From contig CAWBTX010000006.1 in the NCBI GenBank assembly GCA_963791905.1, forward strand, positions 793,756 through 857,755: a stretch of 64,000 nt of DNA, written 5' to 3'. The position numbers were made by a program, and so were the translations under genes. This document shows positions 1-8,100 of this stretch, piece by piece. Numbering within the stretch: the first letter of the stretch is position 1; the number at the start of each line of letters is the position of its first letter. The notes beneath the pieces are model-generated. The model did not search any database, was not told the DNA's origin, and saw only the letters and a list, made by a program, of their open reading frames with translations. The stretch comes from Gaiellasilicea sp963791905 (lineage in GTDB: Bacteria > Actinomycetota > Thermoleophilia > Gaiellales > Gaiellaceae).

Positions 1-1
1 G

Positions 2-1111
2 CGCGACGGTCTGATCGCGTCCGTCGGCGAGCGGCCAACGGAATGGGACGGACCGGAGATCGCCGGTCGCGGACTCCTGCTTCTGCCGGGTCTCGTCGAC
101 GGCCATGCCCACGTCGACAAGACCCTGTGGGGCCAGCCCTGGCGCCCACACAGCGCCGGTCCCGGCCTCGCGTCACTGATCGCGAACGAGCGCGAGCAGC
201 GGGCGACGCTGCCACCGGTCGTCGAGAGCGCGACTCGCGTTCTCGAGGCCTATGTCGCGGCGGGTACGGCGCACGTGCGCACCCACGTCGACGTCGACGT
301 GGAGGTCGGGCTCGCCGGGATCGAAGGCGTGCTCGAGGCGGGTGAGCGCCTCGCCGGCCAAATCGACGTTCAGATCGTCGCGTTCCCGCAGTCCGGTTTG
401 CTGGCGCGGCCGGGCACCGCGGAGCTGCTCGATCGAGCAATCGAGGCGGGCGCCGACCTGGTGGGCGGGCTCGACCCGGCCGGTCTCGACGGCGATGCGG
501 AGGGCCACCTCGACGTCATCTTCGAGATCGCGGACCGGCGCGGACGCGGGCTCGACATCCACCTGCACGACCCCGGCGCGCTCGGCCGGCGACAAGTCGA
601 GCTGATCGTCGAGCGAACACGGAGCCTTGGCCTAGACGGACACGTCACGGTCAGCCACGCCTTCTGCCTCGCCGACGGGCCTGACGACGAGGTCGTGCCG
701 CTCCTCGAGCGGCTTGCTGAGCGGCAGATCTCGCTGGCCACCGTCGCGCCTGGGAGCCGTCCGCCGCTGCCGCTCGCGAAGCTGCGAGAGCTCGGGGTCG
801 ACGTCTGCCTCGGCCAGGACGGAATCAGGGATCTGTGGTCGCCCTACGGCGACGCGGACATGCTCTCGCGCGCGCACCTGCTGGCGTGGCGCTCGGGCTT
901 CCGCCGCGACGAGGACATCGAGCTCGCCCTCGAGGCCGCGACACACGGGGGCGCACGCGTCCTCGGGATCGAACGGTACGGGCTCGAGCCGGGGTGCACC
1001 GCGGATCTCGTGCTCGTCGAGGCCGACTGTGCCGCCGAGGCGGTTGTCGCGCATCCGCCGCGGGCGCTCGTGGTCAAGTCGGGCGTGAAGGTCGGAGGTC
1101 GAGATGCCTAG
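2..1111 (+). CDS. Amidohydrolase, cytosine-deaminase-like (5' partial)
   Basis: Metal-dependent hydrolase of the amidohydrolase superfamily, closest in look to the cytosine deaminase branch; the true substrate cannot be read from the sequence. The frame is open from base 2 and its start lies outside the window; it ends at TAG 1109-1111. Metal-ligand motifs are visible in the usual order: HAHVDK (visible residues 35-40), HLHD (about 187), SHAF (about 218) and the late aspartate in GQDGIRD (about 273). An internal ATG at 275 would lose the first His motif, so the longer reading is preferred. It overlaps the start of the next gene by 8 bases, so the two are probably co-translated. Confidence 0.8.
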   Translation, partial: RDGLIASVGERPTEWDGPEIAGRGLLLLPGLVDGHAHVDKTLWGQPWRPHSAGPGLASLIANEREQRATLPPVVESATRVLEAYVAAGTAHVRTHVDVDVEVGLAGIEGVLEAGERLAGQIDVQIVAFPQSGLLARPGTAELLDRAIEAGADLVGGLDPAGLDGDAEGHLDVIFEIADRRGRGLDIHLHDPGALGRRQVELIVERTRSLGLDGHVTVSHAFCLADGPDDEVVPLLERLAERQISLATVAPGSRPPLPLAKLRELGVDVCLGQDGIRDLWSPYGDADMLSRAHLLAWRSGFRRDEDIELALEAATHGGARVLGIERYGLEPGCTADLVLVEADCAAEAVVAHPPRALVVKSGVKVGGRDA

Positions 1112-2121
1112 CGCAGACGTCGAGGTCGTGGTGGTCGGCGCAGGCGTCATGGGCGTCGCGACGGCGCGGGCGCTCGCTCACGCGGGACGGGACACGCTCG
1201 TGCTCGAGCAGTTCGAGTTCGGCCACAAGCGCGGCTCGAGTCACGGCGCCTCGCGGATCGTCCGCCTGTCGTACCCGGAGGTGGCGTGGGTTCGCCTCGC
1301 CCAGGAGTCATTCCCTCTCTGGCGGGAGCTGGAGGCAGAGTGCGGAAAGCCGCTCCTGGAGCTGCACGGGACGCTCCTGCTCGGCGAGTGGGAGCCGAAC
1401 CGCGACGCGCTCGCCGCCTGCGGCGTGGGGTTCGAAGTCCTTGAGGCGGCGGAGATCTCGCGTCGCTTCGGCGTCCAGGCGGCCGCCGGTGAGCGGGGCC
1501 TCTATCAGGCCGACGGCGGGATCGCGTACGCCGACCGGGCGCTGGAGGCGTTTTGCGACGGTGCCGTCGCCGCGGGTGCCGGCGGTGCAGGAGCGCACCC
1601 GCGTCGAGTCGATGGAGGAGGACGCCGACGGCGTGGTCGTCGCCGGCGTGCGCGCACGCGCAGCCGTGGTGACCGCGGGCTCATGGGCGCCGTCCCTCGT
1701 GGACCTCGACGCGACGCCGACGCGTGAGACGGCGTCGTACTTCTCGTTCGATGAGCCGGTTCCGTCGGTGATCGACACGCTCGGTGAGGCGGATCACGGG
1801 TACTCCCTCGTGGCCCCCGGCGTCGGGCTCAAGGCTGGGCTGCATCAGAGCGGGCCTGTCGCCGACCCCGATGAGACGGGAGAGCCGGATGCCGGGATCG
1901 CCGAGCGCACGGCTGCGTGGCTGCACGGTCGTTTTCCGCGGGCGGGGGAGCTCATCGAGAGCGAGACGTGCCTGTACACGCGGCGCGCGGGCGATGAGTT
2001 TCTGCTCGAGCGGCGTGGGCGGGTCGTCGTCGGGTCCGCCTGCAGCGGGCACGGCTTCAAGTTTGCGCCGGTCATCGGCCGCCGGTTGGCGGCACTGGCC
2101 GACGAGGCGCTGGCGCTCTGA
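1104..2121 (+). CDS. Sarcosine/N-methyltryptophan oxidase-like FAD oxidoreductase (frameshifted)
   Basis: FAD-dependent amine oxidase of the monomeric sarcosine oxidase / N-methyltryptophan oxidase family, which demethylates or oxidises secondary amino acids with O2. ATG 1104 lies inside the end of the amidohydrolase gene. The dinucleotide-binding motif VVVVGAGVMGVA is at residues 7-18. The C-terminal part (CLYTRRAGDEF, then GHGFKFAPVIG) continues in another frame, with a single break near 1575-1590. Cys in CLYT matches the position of the covalent flavin cysteine of monomeric sarcosine oxidase. Joined length is about 338 residues against about 370-390 for the family. It converges on cofE with one base between stop codons. 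Family confident, substrate unknown. Confidence 0.72.
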
Positions 2122-2122
2122 C

Positions 2123-2863
2123 CTAGCGGAAGAGGTCCCGCTCCGGGGGCATCAGCAGGTCTCGACCGCTCCCTTGCCCCGCCGCGGTATAGCCGCGGAC
2201 GACGGCAGCGGGAGCGCCGCGCGTCTTGCCGAGGACGAGCTCAGCCGCGCCGGCGAGCTCGTCCCCGACGGCGATCTGCGTCGACTGCAGTTCGTATCCG
2301 GCCTGATCCCGGGTGCCGCGCAGGTCGAGCAAGGGAGCCAGCCCGGCGACGCCGAGGGCAACGTCGGTCGTCCCCTGGCGCCACGGACGGCCGAAGGAGT
2401 CGCTGACGATCACCGCCACACTGTTGCCCGTGCGGGCGTGGAGACCGGCTCGGAGTCGAGCGGCCGAGTCGTCGGGATCGAGTGGCAGCAGCACCAGCGT
2501 GCCCGCGCCCTTGGCGTTCGAGGCGTCGACTCCCGCGGAGGCGCAGACGAAGCCATGGCGCGTCTCGGAGATGAGCAGCGGCGGACGGGACCGGACGATG
2601 CGGGCCGTCTCCCGCAGGATGACCTCGACGTGGCGTGGATCTCCGTCGCCTGCGAGGTCGAGCGCGCGCTGCGACGGTTCGACGTCGGCGAGGGCGACGA
2701 CGCGACCCTCGGCCTTCGAGACGATCTTTTGCGCGACGACGACGACGTCGCCGTCTGCGAGGCCGCCGGCACGGTCCGCGGCGGCTGCCAGCAGCGCGCT
2801 GAGGTCGTCTCCCGCCTCGACCTCCGGTATCCCCTCGAGTGCGAAGACCCTGAGCTCGGTCAA
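2123..2863 (-). CDS. cofE: Coenzyme F420-0:L-glutamate ligase
   Basis: Adds glutamate to F420-0 using GTP, the last stage of coenzyme F420 synthesis. The 246-residue protein matches the CofE family end to end, with recognisable stretches VVVVAQKIVSKAEGR (about residues 40-54), VSDSFGRPWRQGTTDVALG in the centre and a C-terminal GKTRGAPAAVVRG segment. It is a single-domain CofE and lacks the C-terminal flavin domain that makes mycobacterial FbiB about 450 residues. ATG 2863 overlaps the fno stop by four bases, so it is the last gene of the cofC-cofD-fno-cofE operon. Intact. Confidence 0.93.
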   Translation of the reverse strand: MTELRVFALEGIPEVEAGDDLSALLAAAADRAGGLADGDVVVVAQKIVSKAEGRVVALADVEPSQRALDLAGDGDPRHVEVILRETARIVRSRPPLLISETRHGFVCASAGVDASNAKGAGTLVLLPLDPDDSAARLRAGLHARTGNSVAVIVSDSFGRPWRQGTTDVALGVAGLAPLLDLRGTRDQAGYELQSTQIAVGDELAGAAELVLGKTRGAPAAVVRGYTAAGQGSGRDLLMPPERDLFR

Positions 2864-3477
2864 CGGAGGCCGGTGACCCGGATGCCGGCGTGCGTCTTGT
2901 ACCGCTTGTTGACGTTCACGATCACCGCGGTCATACCCTCGAGCGCACGTGCGCTGGCGAGGGGGCCAGCGTCGACGGCACGGCCGGAGACGAGCGCTGC
3001 GGCAAGCTCGAGGGCGAGCCGCTTCGCGTCGGCGTCGTCGCCACAGACGAGCGCGTCCTCGTCCGGCGGTGCGCCGGAGAGGGTCGCGGCCGCGAGCGAG
3101 TGCAGGCCCGCAACCACCGGTGCGTCGAGCTCGTCCTGGGTGCGCTGCGCGACTGAGGAGGCCTTCGCCGACGGCTTCACGCCGTCCGGGCCGAAGGACA
3201 GCTCCGAGGCGACCGAGAGCACTGGTGTCGGGCCGATCGACTCGCGCAGCTCCCGGGCGGTGTCGACCGCGGCCTCGGCCTTCACCGCGAGCACGACCAG
3301 GTCGACGCCGCGGACGGCGTTCGCGTTCGTGGCGCCGGTTGCTCCGACGGCCGCAGCCGCCTCCTCGGCCCGCGCGGCGTCGCGCGACCCGACGACGACC
3401 TCGAGGCCGGCATCGACGAGCCGCTTGGCCACGGCCTGACCGAAGCTCCCTGTGCCGCCGACGACCGCCACCTTCAC
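2860..3477 (-). CDS. fno: NADPH-dependent F420 reductase (Fno/NpdG)
   Basis: Transfers hydride between NADPH and F420, linking the cofactor made by the neighbouring genes to the NADP pool. Begins VKVAVVGGTGSFGQAVAKRL, a Rossmann GxGxxG motif at the very N terminus, followed by the NADP-binding GSRD loop, as in archaeal Fno. I chose GTG 3477 (205 residues) because the longer open frame upstream only mirrors the cofD reading, and this GTG forms a GTGA overlap with the cofD stop. Its own stop overlaps the cofE ATG. Intact and of normal family length. Confidence 0.9.
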   Translation of the reverse strand: MKVAVVGGTGSFGQAVAKRLVDAGLEVVVGSRDAARAEEAAAAVGATGATNANAVRGVDLVVLAVKAEAAVDTARELRESIGPTPVLSVASELSFGPDGVKPSAKASSVAQRTQDELDAPVVAGLHSLAAATLSGAPPDEDALVCGDDADAKRLALELAAALVSGRAVDAGPLASARALEGMTAVIVNVNKRYKTHAGIRVTGLR

Positions 3478-4379
3478 GCCGCTGCCTCCAGGACCGTCTC
3501 GGCGAGCCGCCTCGACGCCGCCAGGTCGGTCATCAGCGTGCTCGTGACGACCGCCCGGACTGCGAGCGGGCCGGTCGGATCCGCCTCGTCGACAACGAGG
3601 GCATCGATCAGCCCTTCGTAGCAGGACGCGACGTGCGCAGGTGACGTCCCGCCCCGCAGCCGCGCGAGCATCCGGTCGGCCGGCCCTTTCACGGCCCGGC
3701 CGCCTACGAGCGGGCTGACCGCGACGCACGGGGCTCGGCGCGACGCGAGCGCGGCGCGAATGTCCCGCACCGCGAGGATCGGCCAGATGCTCACGAACGG
3801 GTTGCTCGGCGCGATGACGATCGTGTCCGCCCCCGTGAGCGCGTCGAGGACACCCGGTGCGGCAGCAGCCTCCCCGACGAACCTGACGCCGTCGACTTCG
3901 TCGCGGTGCCCGCGCCTCACGAACCAGTCCTGGAACGAGAAGCTCCCCGCAGGGGTGTCGATCCAGGTTCGCAGCTCGTCATCGGAGGCGGGCAGAATCG
4001 TCGACCGGATTCCGAGCGCGCTCGCGAGCCGCGCCGTGACCGCCGAGAGCGGCTCCCCCGAGCGCAACGCCTGTGTCCGCACGAGGTGGAGCCCGAGGTC
4101 CCTGTCGCCGAGGCGGAACCAGTCCTCGCCTCCGAGAGCGCTGACGGTCTCGAGCGCCTGCCAGCTCTCGTCGGCGCGCCCCCAACCGCGTGTCTCGTCG
4201 TTCAGTCCGGCGAGCGCGTACAGGATGCTGTCGAGATCGGGGGACACCGCCAGCCCGAGGACGTCGAGGTCGTCGCCGACGTTGCCGATCACCGTCACGT
4301 TCGACGGCTCGACGGCGGCAACGAGGCCTCGCGCGAAGCAGGCGCCGCCGACTCCGCCCGAGAGCAGCGCGACCTTCAT
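3474..4379 (-). CDS. cofD: 2-phospho-L-lactate transferase (F420-0 synthesis)
   Basis: Transfers the phospholactyl (or phosphoenolpyruvyl) group from the CofC product to the deazaflavin Fo. 301 residues, normal for CofD/FbiA. Starts MKVALLSGGVGGACFARGL, the Gly-rich start typical of the family, then NVGDDLDVLGLAVSPDLDS and, near the centre, IAPSNPFVSIWPIL, all characteristic. ATG 4379 forms an ATGA overlap with the cofC stop, and the gene ends inside the fno start. The track of open reading extends further upstream but only over the cofC coding sequence. Intact. Confidence 0.93.
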   Translation of the reverse strand: MKVALLSGGVGGACFARGLVAAVEPSNVTVIGNVGDDLDVLGLAVSPDLDSILYALAGLNDETRGWGRADESWQALETVSALGGEDWFRLGDRDLGLHLVRTQALRSGEPLSAVTARLASALGIRSTILPASDDELRTWIDTPAGSFSFQDWFVRRGHRDEVDGVRFVGEAAAAPGVLDALTGADTIVIAPSNPFVSIWPILAVRDIRAALASRRAPCVAVSPLVGGRAVKGPADRMLARLRGGTSPAHVASCYEGLIDALVVDEADPTGPLAVRAVVTSTLMTDLAASRRLAETVLEAAA

Positions 4380-4975
4380 CGCCGGCTCAACGCGCCCAGT
4401 GCGGCCTGCGTTCGCGGCGCGGCGCGATGTGCGAGCCGTTCGAGGTCGGTCACCGTGTCGATGTCGTCGGCGAGGTTGGGAATGACGGCTTCGGTCGCCT
4501 CGAGGCCGAGCGCGGTTGCGTGCTCGCGGAAGCGTCGGGCGCTGTCGGCGCCGTAGAGCGACGCGAACGCCGACGGCGTCGGCAGGGCGAGGGCGTTCGT
4601 CGTCCCGTCCTCGGCCTCGACGAAGCCGAACGCGCCGACCTCGGCCGCCGTGGCGAGTGTGCGCAGATCGTGGGGAACGACGCACGGGACGTCCGCGTTG
4701 ACGACGATGGTCGGCTCGTCGGGCATGCCCAGGAGGCCTGCGGCCACGGCCGGCCCCTGGCCGCCGCCGGGATCGAACACGACGTCGGCTCCGAGCTCTG
4801 CGGCGAGCTCGACCGCGGCTGCATCGGATGTCACCACCCGGGTCGGAGCGGTCGCCACGCACGCAGTCAGCACGTCGCCCAGCATCGCCAGCGCCAGCTG
4901 CGTGCGAAGCTCGTCGGGAACCTCGAGACGCTGCTTCCCGTCGGCGCCTTTGAACGGTACGACGATTGCGACCAT
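4376..4975 (-). CDS. cofC: Phospholactate/phosphoenolpyruvate guanylyltransferase
   Basis: Activates 2-phospholactate or phosphoenolpyruvate with GTP for CofD, the first committed step of F420 side-chain assembly. 199 residues: nucleotidyltransferase-like fold with N-terminal VPFKGADGKQRL, metal-binding VVNADVPC and a central GGGQGP loop. Actinobacterial homologues (FbiD) use phosphoenolpyruvate; which substrate is used here cannot be decided. First gene of the F420 operon. It diverges from the PolX-like gene with 23 bases between start codons. A TAGTCT box lies 10 bases upstream of ATG 4975 on the minus strand, and no clear Shine-Dalgarno is seen. Confidence 0.9.
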   Translation of the reverse strand: MVAIVVPFKGADGKQRLEVPDELRTQLALAMLGDVLTACVATAPTRVVTSDAAAVELAAELGADVVFDPGGGQGPAVAAGLLGMPDEPTIVVNADVPCVVPHDLRTLATAAEVGAFGFVEAEDGTTNALALPTPSAFASLYGADSARRFREHATALGLEATEAVIPNLADDIDTVTDLERLAHRAAPRTQAALGALSRR

Positions 4976-4985
4976 CGCTCGGGAG

Positions 4986-4991
4986 AGACTA
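4986..4991 (-). promoter_or_regulatory. Candidate -10 box of the F420 operon
   Basis: Minus-strand TAGTCT (TAnnnT) ends 10 bases before the cofC ATG. No convincing -35 is visible. It fits the leaderless-type pattern seen at several other operon heads in this window. Prediction from pattern only. Confidence 0.4.
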
Positions 4992-4998
4992 TCCCTGG

Positions 4999-6614
4999 GT
5001 GGACAACGCCTTCCTCGCCGACCGGCTCGAGGCCCTCGCCGCGCTGCTCGACCTGGCGGGGTCGGGCTACTACACGGTCCGCGCCTATCGGCGCGCCGCG
5101 GATCTGATCCGCTCGACGCCGGTGGACGTCGTCGAGCTCGTGCGGGCCGGACGCGTTCGCGAGCTCGCCGGGATCGGGCCGGGGATCGAGGCGAGGTTGC
5201 GCGAGCTCGTGACGACTGGCGAGCTGGCCGAGCTGCAGGAGCTCGAAGACGAGGGGATGCCCGAGCTCGTCGGCGTGGGCAGGTTGCTCGGACTCTCGCC
5301 CAAGCGGATGCAGGAGCTCGGCAGCGCGCTCGGCGTTCGCACGGTTGCGGGGCTTCGCGAGGCGGCGGACGAGGGACGGCTCACGCAGGTTCCGGGCATC
5401 GGACCCAAGACCGCGGAGCGGATCCGCGTCGGTCTCGCGGAGGCTGCGACGGTACGGCCTCGCCGCGGGATGCTCCTCAACCGCGCCCAAGCGCTCGTCG
5501 GCGAGATCGCGGCGGCGCTCGACGGCGAGCCCGCCGGTGATCCGCGTCGAGGCTGCGACCTCTCGACCCGGTTCGCGGTCGTCGTGCGCGATGCCGATGC
5601 CCTCGACCGCTTCGGCCGGTTGCCGCAGATCGTCTCCGTGCTCGACCGGTCGGCCGATCGGAGCGTGGGCGTCACGGCCGAGGGCTATCCGATCGAGGCC
5701 GTGTTCGCGCCGCCCGAGCGCTTCGGGACAGGACTCATGCGGGCGACGGGATCGCCGGCGCTACGTCTCTGACCTGGAACCCCTGCCGGAAAGAGCCACT
5801 GAGATGGAGGTGTACACCTACATCGGTCGTCCGTTTCGGCCACCCGAGCTGCGGGAGGTCGACGCCGGCGATCCGCCCCCGGACCTGCTCCGCGTCGAGG
5901 ATGTCCGCGGCGACCTCCACGTTCACACGACCGCTTCGGACGGCAAGGCGACGGTGTACGAGATGGGCCTGGCCGCGCAGGCCTTGGGCTACGAGTACAT
6001 CGCGATCTGCGACCACACGCCGCGCCGTCAGCGTCGTACCCGGGCTGGACGCCGACGGCGTTCGCCGGCAAGGAGAGGAGATCGCGGAGGCGAACGAGCG
6101 TCTCGCGCCGTTCCGGATCCTGCGCGGGAGCGAGTGCGACATCTTGCCCGACGGGTCGCTCGATCTTCCCGACGACGTTCTCGCGGAGCTCGACTGGGTG
6201 CAGATCAGCCTGCATGCAGGACAGCGCTGGGGCCGCGACGCGCTGACAAAGCGCGTCCTCGAGGCGATGCGCCAGGCGACGACGACGACGTCCGCCTGCT
6301 GCCTCTCACACCCGAAGGGCAGGATCCTGAACCACCGCCCCGAGAACGCGCTCGACCTCGAGGAGGTGTTCGGGGTCGCGCTCGAGACGGGTGTCGCGCT
6401 CGAGATCAACGGCCTGCCGGCCCGGCTCGACCTCTCGGCCGAGCACGCGCGCGACGCTCTGGCGGCCGGGGTGCCGCTCGTCTGCTCCACTGATGCGCAT
6501 TCGGTCCGCGGGCTCGGCAACATGGAGCTGTCGGTGCTGACCGCGAGACGGGCGGGCGCGCCGAGCGGCTCGGTCGTCAATACGCGGCCGCTGAGTGAGC
6601 TCTTGCGCGGCTGA
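4999..6614 (+). CDS. PolX-like HhH/PHP protein with degenerate polymerase site (frameshifted)
   Basis: Resembles bacterial family X DNA polymerases, which join an HhH DNA-binding region, a polymerase palm and a PHP phosphoesterase domain. Order here: an N-terminal helical region (FLADRLEALAALL...), two helix-hairpin-helix motifs (IGPGIEARL and IGPKTAERI), a polymerase-like region, then PHP with DLHVHTTASDGK and CDHT. The polymerase motif normally reading GS-x-RR...GDxD reads AGDPRRGCDLSTRFAV, so the paired Asp are absent, and the third Asp position reads YPIEAVF. Frameshifts lie near 5755 and 6030. GTG 4999 is preferred over ATG 4966 because it starts where the family starts and has a GGGAGAG 11 bases upstream. 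It may act only as a phosphoesterase or exonuclease. Confidence 0.72.
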
Positions 6615-6616
6615 GG

Positions 6617-6898
6617 TCAGGCTGCCGTCGCGCCGCCCGGGCCGCGCTCGGAGTACTCGCGCACCTCGAACCAGTGCGTGTCGCGAAGCGCGTCGGCGAT
6701 CTCGGGCTCGGTGTGAGCGGCGTAGAAGACGTGATGCTCGAGGTCGCAGCAGATGGCGACCTCGCTCAGCGTGATCTGGCCGATCTTCCGCAGCGCCTCG
6801 ACCGGCAGCTGCGCCTCGGCGACGCTGTAGTGCTTGAACTGGAGATCCGGCGCGAGCTCCATCAGCATCGGCCAGTCCGGACACGTACGGGAGCTCAT
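6617..6898 (-). CDS. Small conserved-looking protein of unknown function (93 aa)
   Basis: I do not recognise this family. It starts MSSRTCPDWPMLMELAPDL; four cysteines in total are not arranged as an obvious zinc site (C6 in CPDWP and a CC pair in ICCDLE are the notable ones). No signal peptide or membrane segment. The ATG at 6898 overlaps the wzt stop by four bases, so it is the last gene of the hemE-hemH-wzt operon and is probably translationally coupled to the exporter ATPase. Its stop lies two bases from that of the PolX-like gene on the other strand. Coding is supported by operon position, in-frame codon bias and intact reading; function unknown. Confidence 0.65.
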   Translation of the reverse strand: MSSRTCPDWPMLMELAPDLQFKHYSVAEAQLPVEALRKIGQITLSEVAICCDLEHHVFYAAHTEPEIADALRDTHWFEVREYSERGPGGATAA

Positions 6899-8100
6899 CG
6901 CGCCTCGGATTTCTCCTCGAGCGCCCAGCTCCCTTCCAGCCGCACGACGCCGCCCTCGTGACCGCCCGGATAGACGAGGAAGGTCAAGGCGTCGTCGAGC
7001 CAGTGCAGCAGGCGTCCCCCCGCTGCGTCGCTGAGACCAAGTCTCAAGTGAAAGCGGCCGTCGGAGAGTGGGAGGCTGTCGATGTCGTACCGGAGCGCGT
7101 GCTCGCCGCCGTCGTGCCAGCCGAGGTCGGCCGTGTCGACGGCGTCCGAGGCGACGAGCAGGCCGGCGTCGTCGCGAAGCTCGAGCTGGAGGCGCGGCGC
7201 CGACACACCGGGCTCGACGGCGACACGAAGTCTGAGCGAGAACGGCTCGCCCGAGAGGAATTGCCGTCGTTCCTCGCCTTCCGGCCCCAGGAGCCGCGCC
7301 TGCGTGATCTCGGCGTCGCCGGTGCCCCATTCCCGCAGCCCCGCGGCGCGCTCGGCCGGATCCGCGTCCGCAGCGAGGACACGCCGGTAGAGGACGAGCG
7401 CCTCGTGGGTCGGGCCGTCGAACTCCAGGTGGCCGTCGCGGAGCAGCACGGCCCGCTCGCAGAGCCGCTCGACCTGCCCGGCGTCGTGCGAGACGAACAC
7501 GATCGTGCCGCCGCGCTGCTTGAACTCGAAGATCTTGGCGAAGCACTTGCGCTGGAAGGCCTCGTCGCCCACCGCGAACACCTCGTCCAGCAGCAGCACA
7601 TCTGCGTCCAGATGCGCCGCGATGGCAAAGCCCAGCCGCATGTACATCCCGGACGAGTACGTCCGCACGGGCCGGTCGATCGACTCCTCGAGCTCGGCGA
7701 ACGCGACGATCTCGTCGAAGCGCTCGCGAATCTCGGCGCGCCGCAGGCCGTACATCGCGCCGTTGAGGAAGACGTTCTCGCGGCCGCTGAAGTCGGGGTG
7801 GAAGCCCGCGCCGAGCTCGAGGAGCGAGCCGATCCGCCCGCCCACGGCGATCGTGCCGGTCGTCGGCTTGATGATCCCGGCGACGAGTCGGAGGAGCGTC
7901 GACTTCCCCGAGCCGTTCCGCCCGATCAGCCCGACCGCCTCACCCGGTTGGACGGCGACCGAGACGTCGGTGAGCGCCAACACGTCGGTGGGCTCGGTGC
8001 GGCCGCGGAAGACGAACAGCTCCTTCAGCGTGCGCGCCTGGCGTGCGTGGACGCGGAATCGCCGCGAGACCGCGTCGGCGCGGATCTCCCCGGTTCTCAC
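6895..8100 (-). CDS. wzt: Polysaccharide ABC exporter ATPase with C-terminal substrate domain
   Basis: Energises export of a lipid-linked polysaccharide across the membrane together with a Wzm-type permease. 401 residues. N-terminal ATPase: Walker A GRNGSGKST (60-68), signature YSSGM, Walker B VLLLDEVFAVGDE and the switch His in VSHD. Residues about 255-395 form an additional beta-rich domain like the Wzt carboxy domain that recognises the capped glycan chain. GTG 8100 overlaps the hemH stop (GTGA). The best partner, wzm, lies 2.7 kb away on the same strand beyond hemE and a divergent gene, an unusual split. Intact. Confidence 0.9.
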   Translation of the reverse strand: MRTGEIRADAVSRRFRVHARQARTLKELFVFRGRTEPTDVLALTDVSVAVQPGEAVGLIGRNGSGKSTLLRLVAGIIKPTTGTIAVGGRIGSLLELGAGFHPDFSGRENVFLNGAMYGLRRAEIRERFDEIVAFAELEESIDRPVRTYSSGMYMRLGFAIAAHLDADVLLLDEVFAVGDEAFQRKCFAKIFEFKQRGGTIVFVSHDAGQVERLCERAVLLRDGHLEFDGPTHEALVLYRRVLAADADPAERAAGLREWGTGDAEITQARLLGPEGEERRQFLSGEPFSLRLRVAVEPGVSAPRLQLELRDDAGLLVASDAVDTADLGWHDGGEHALRYDIDSLPLSDGRFHLRLGLSDAAGGRLLHWLDDALTFLVYPGGHEGGVVRLEGSWALEEKSEAR

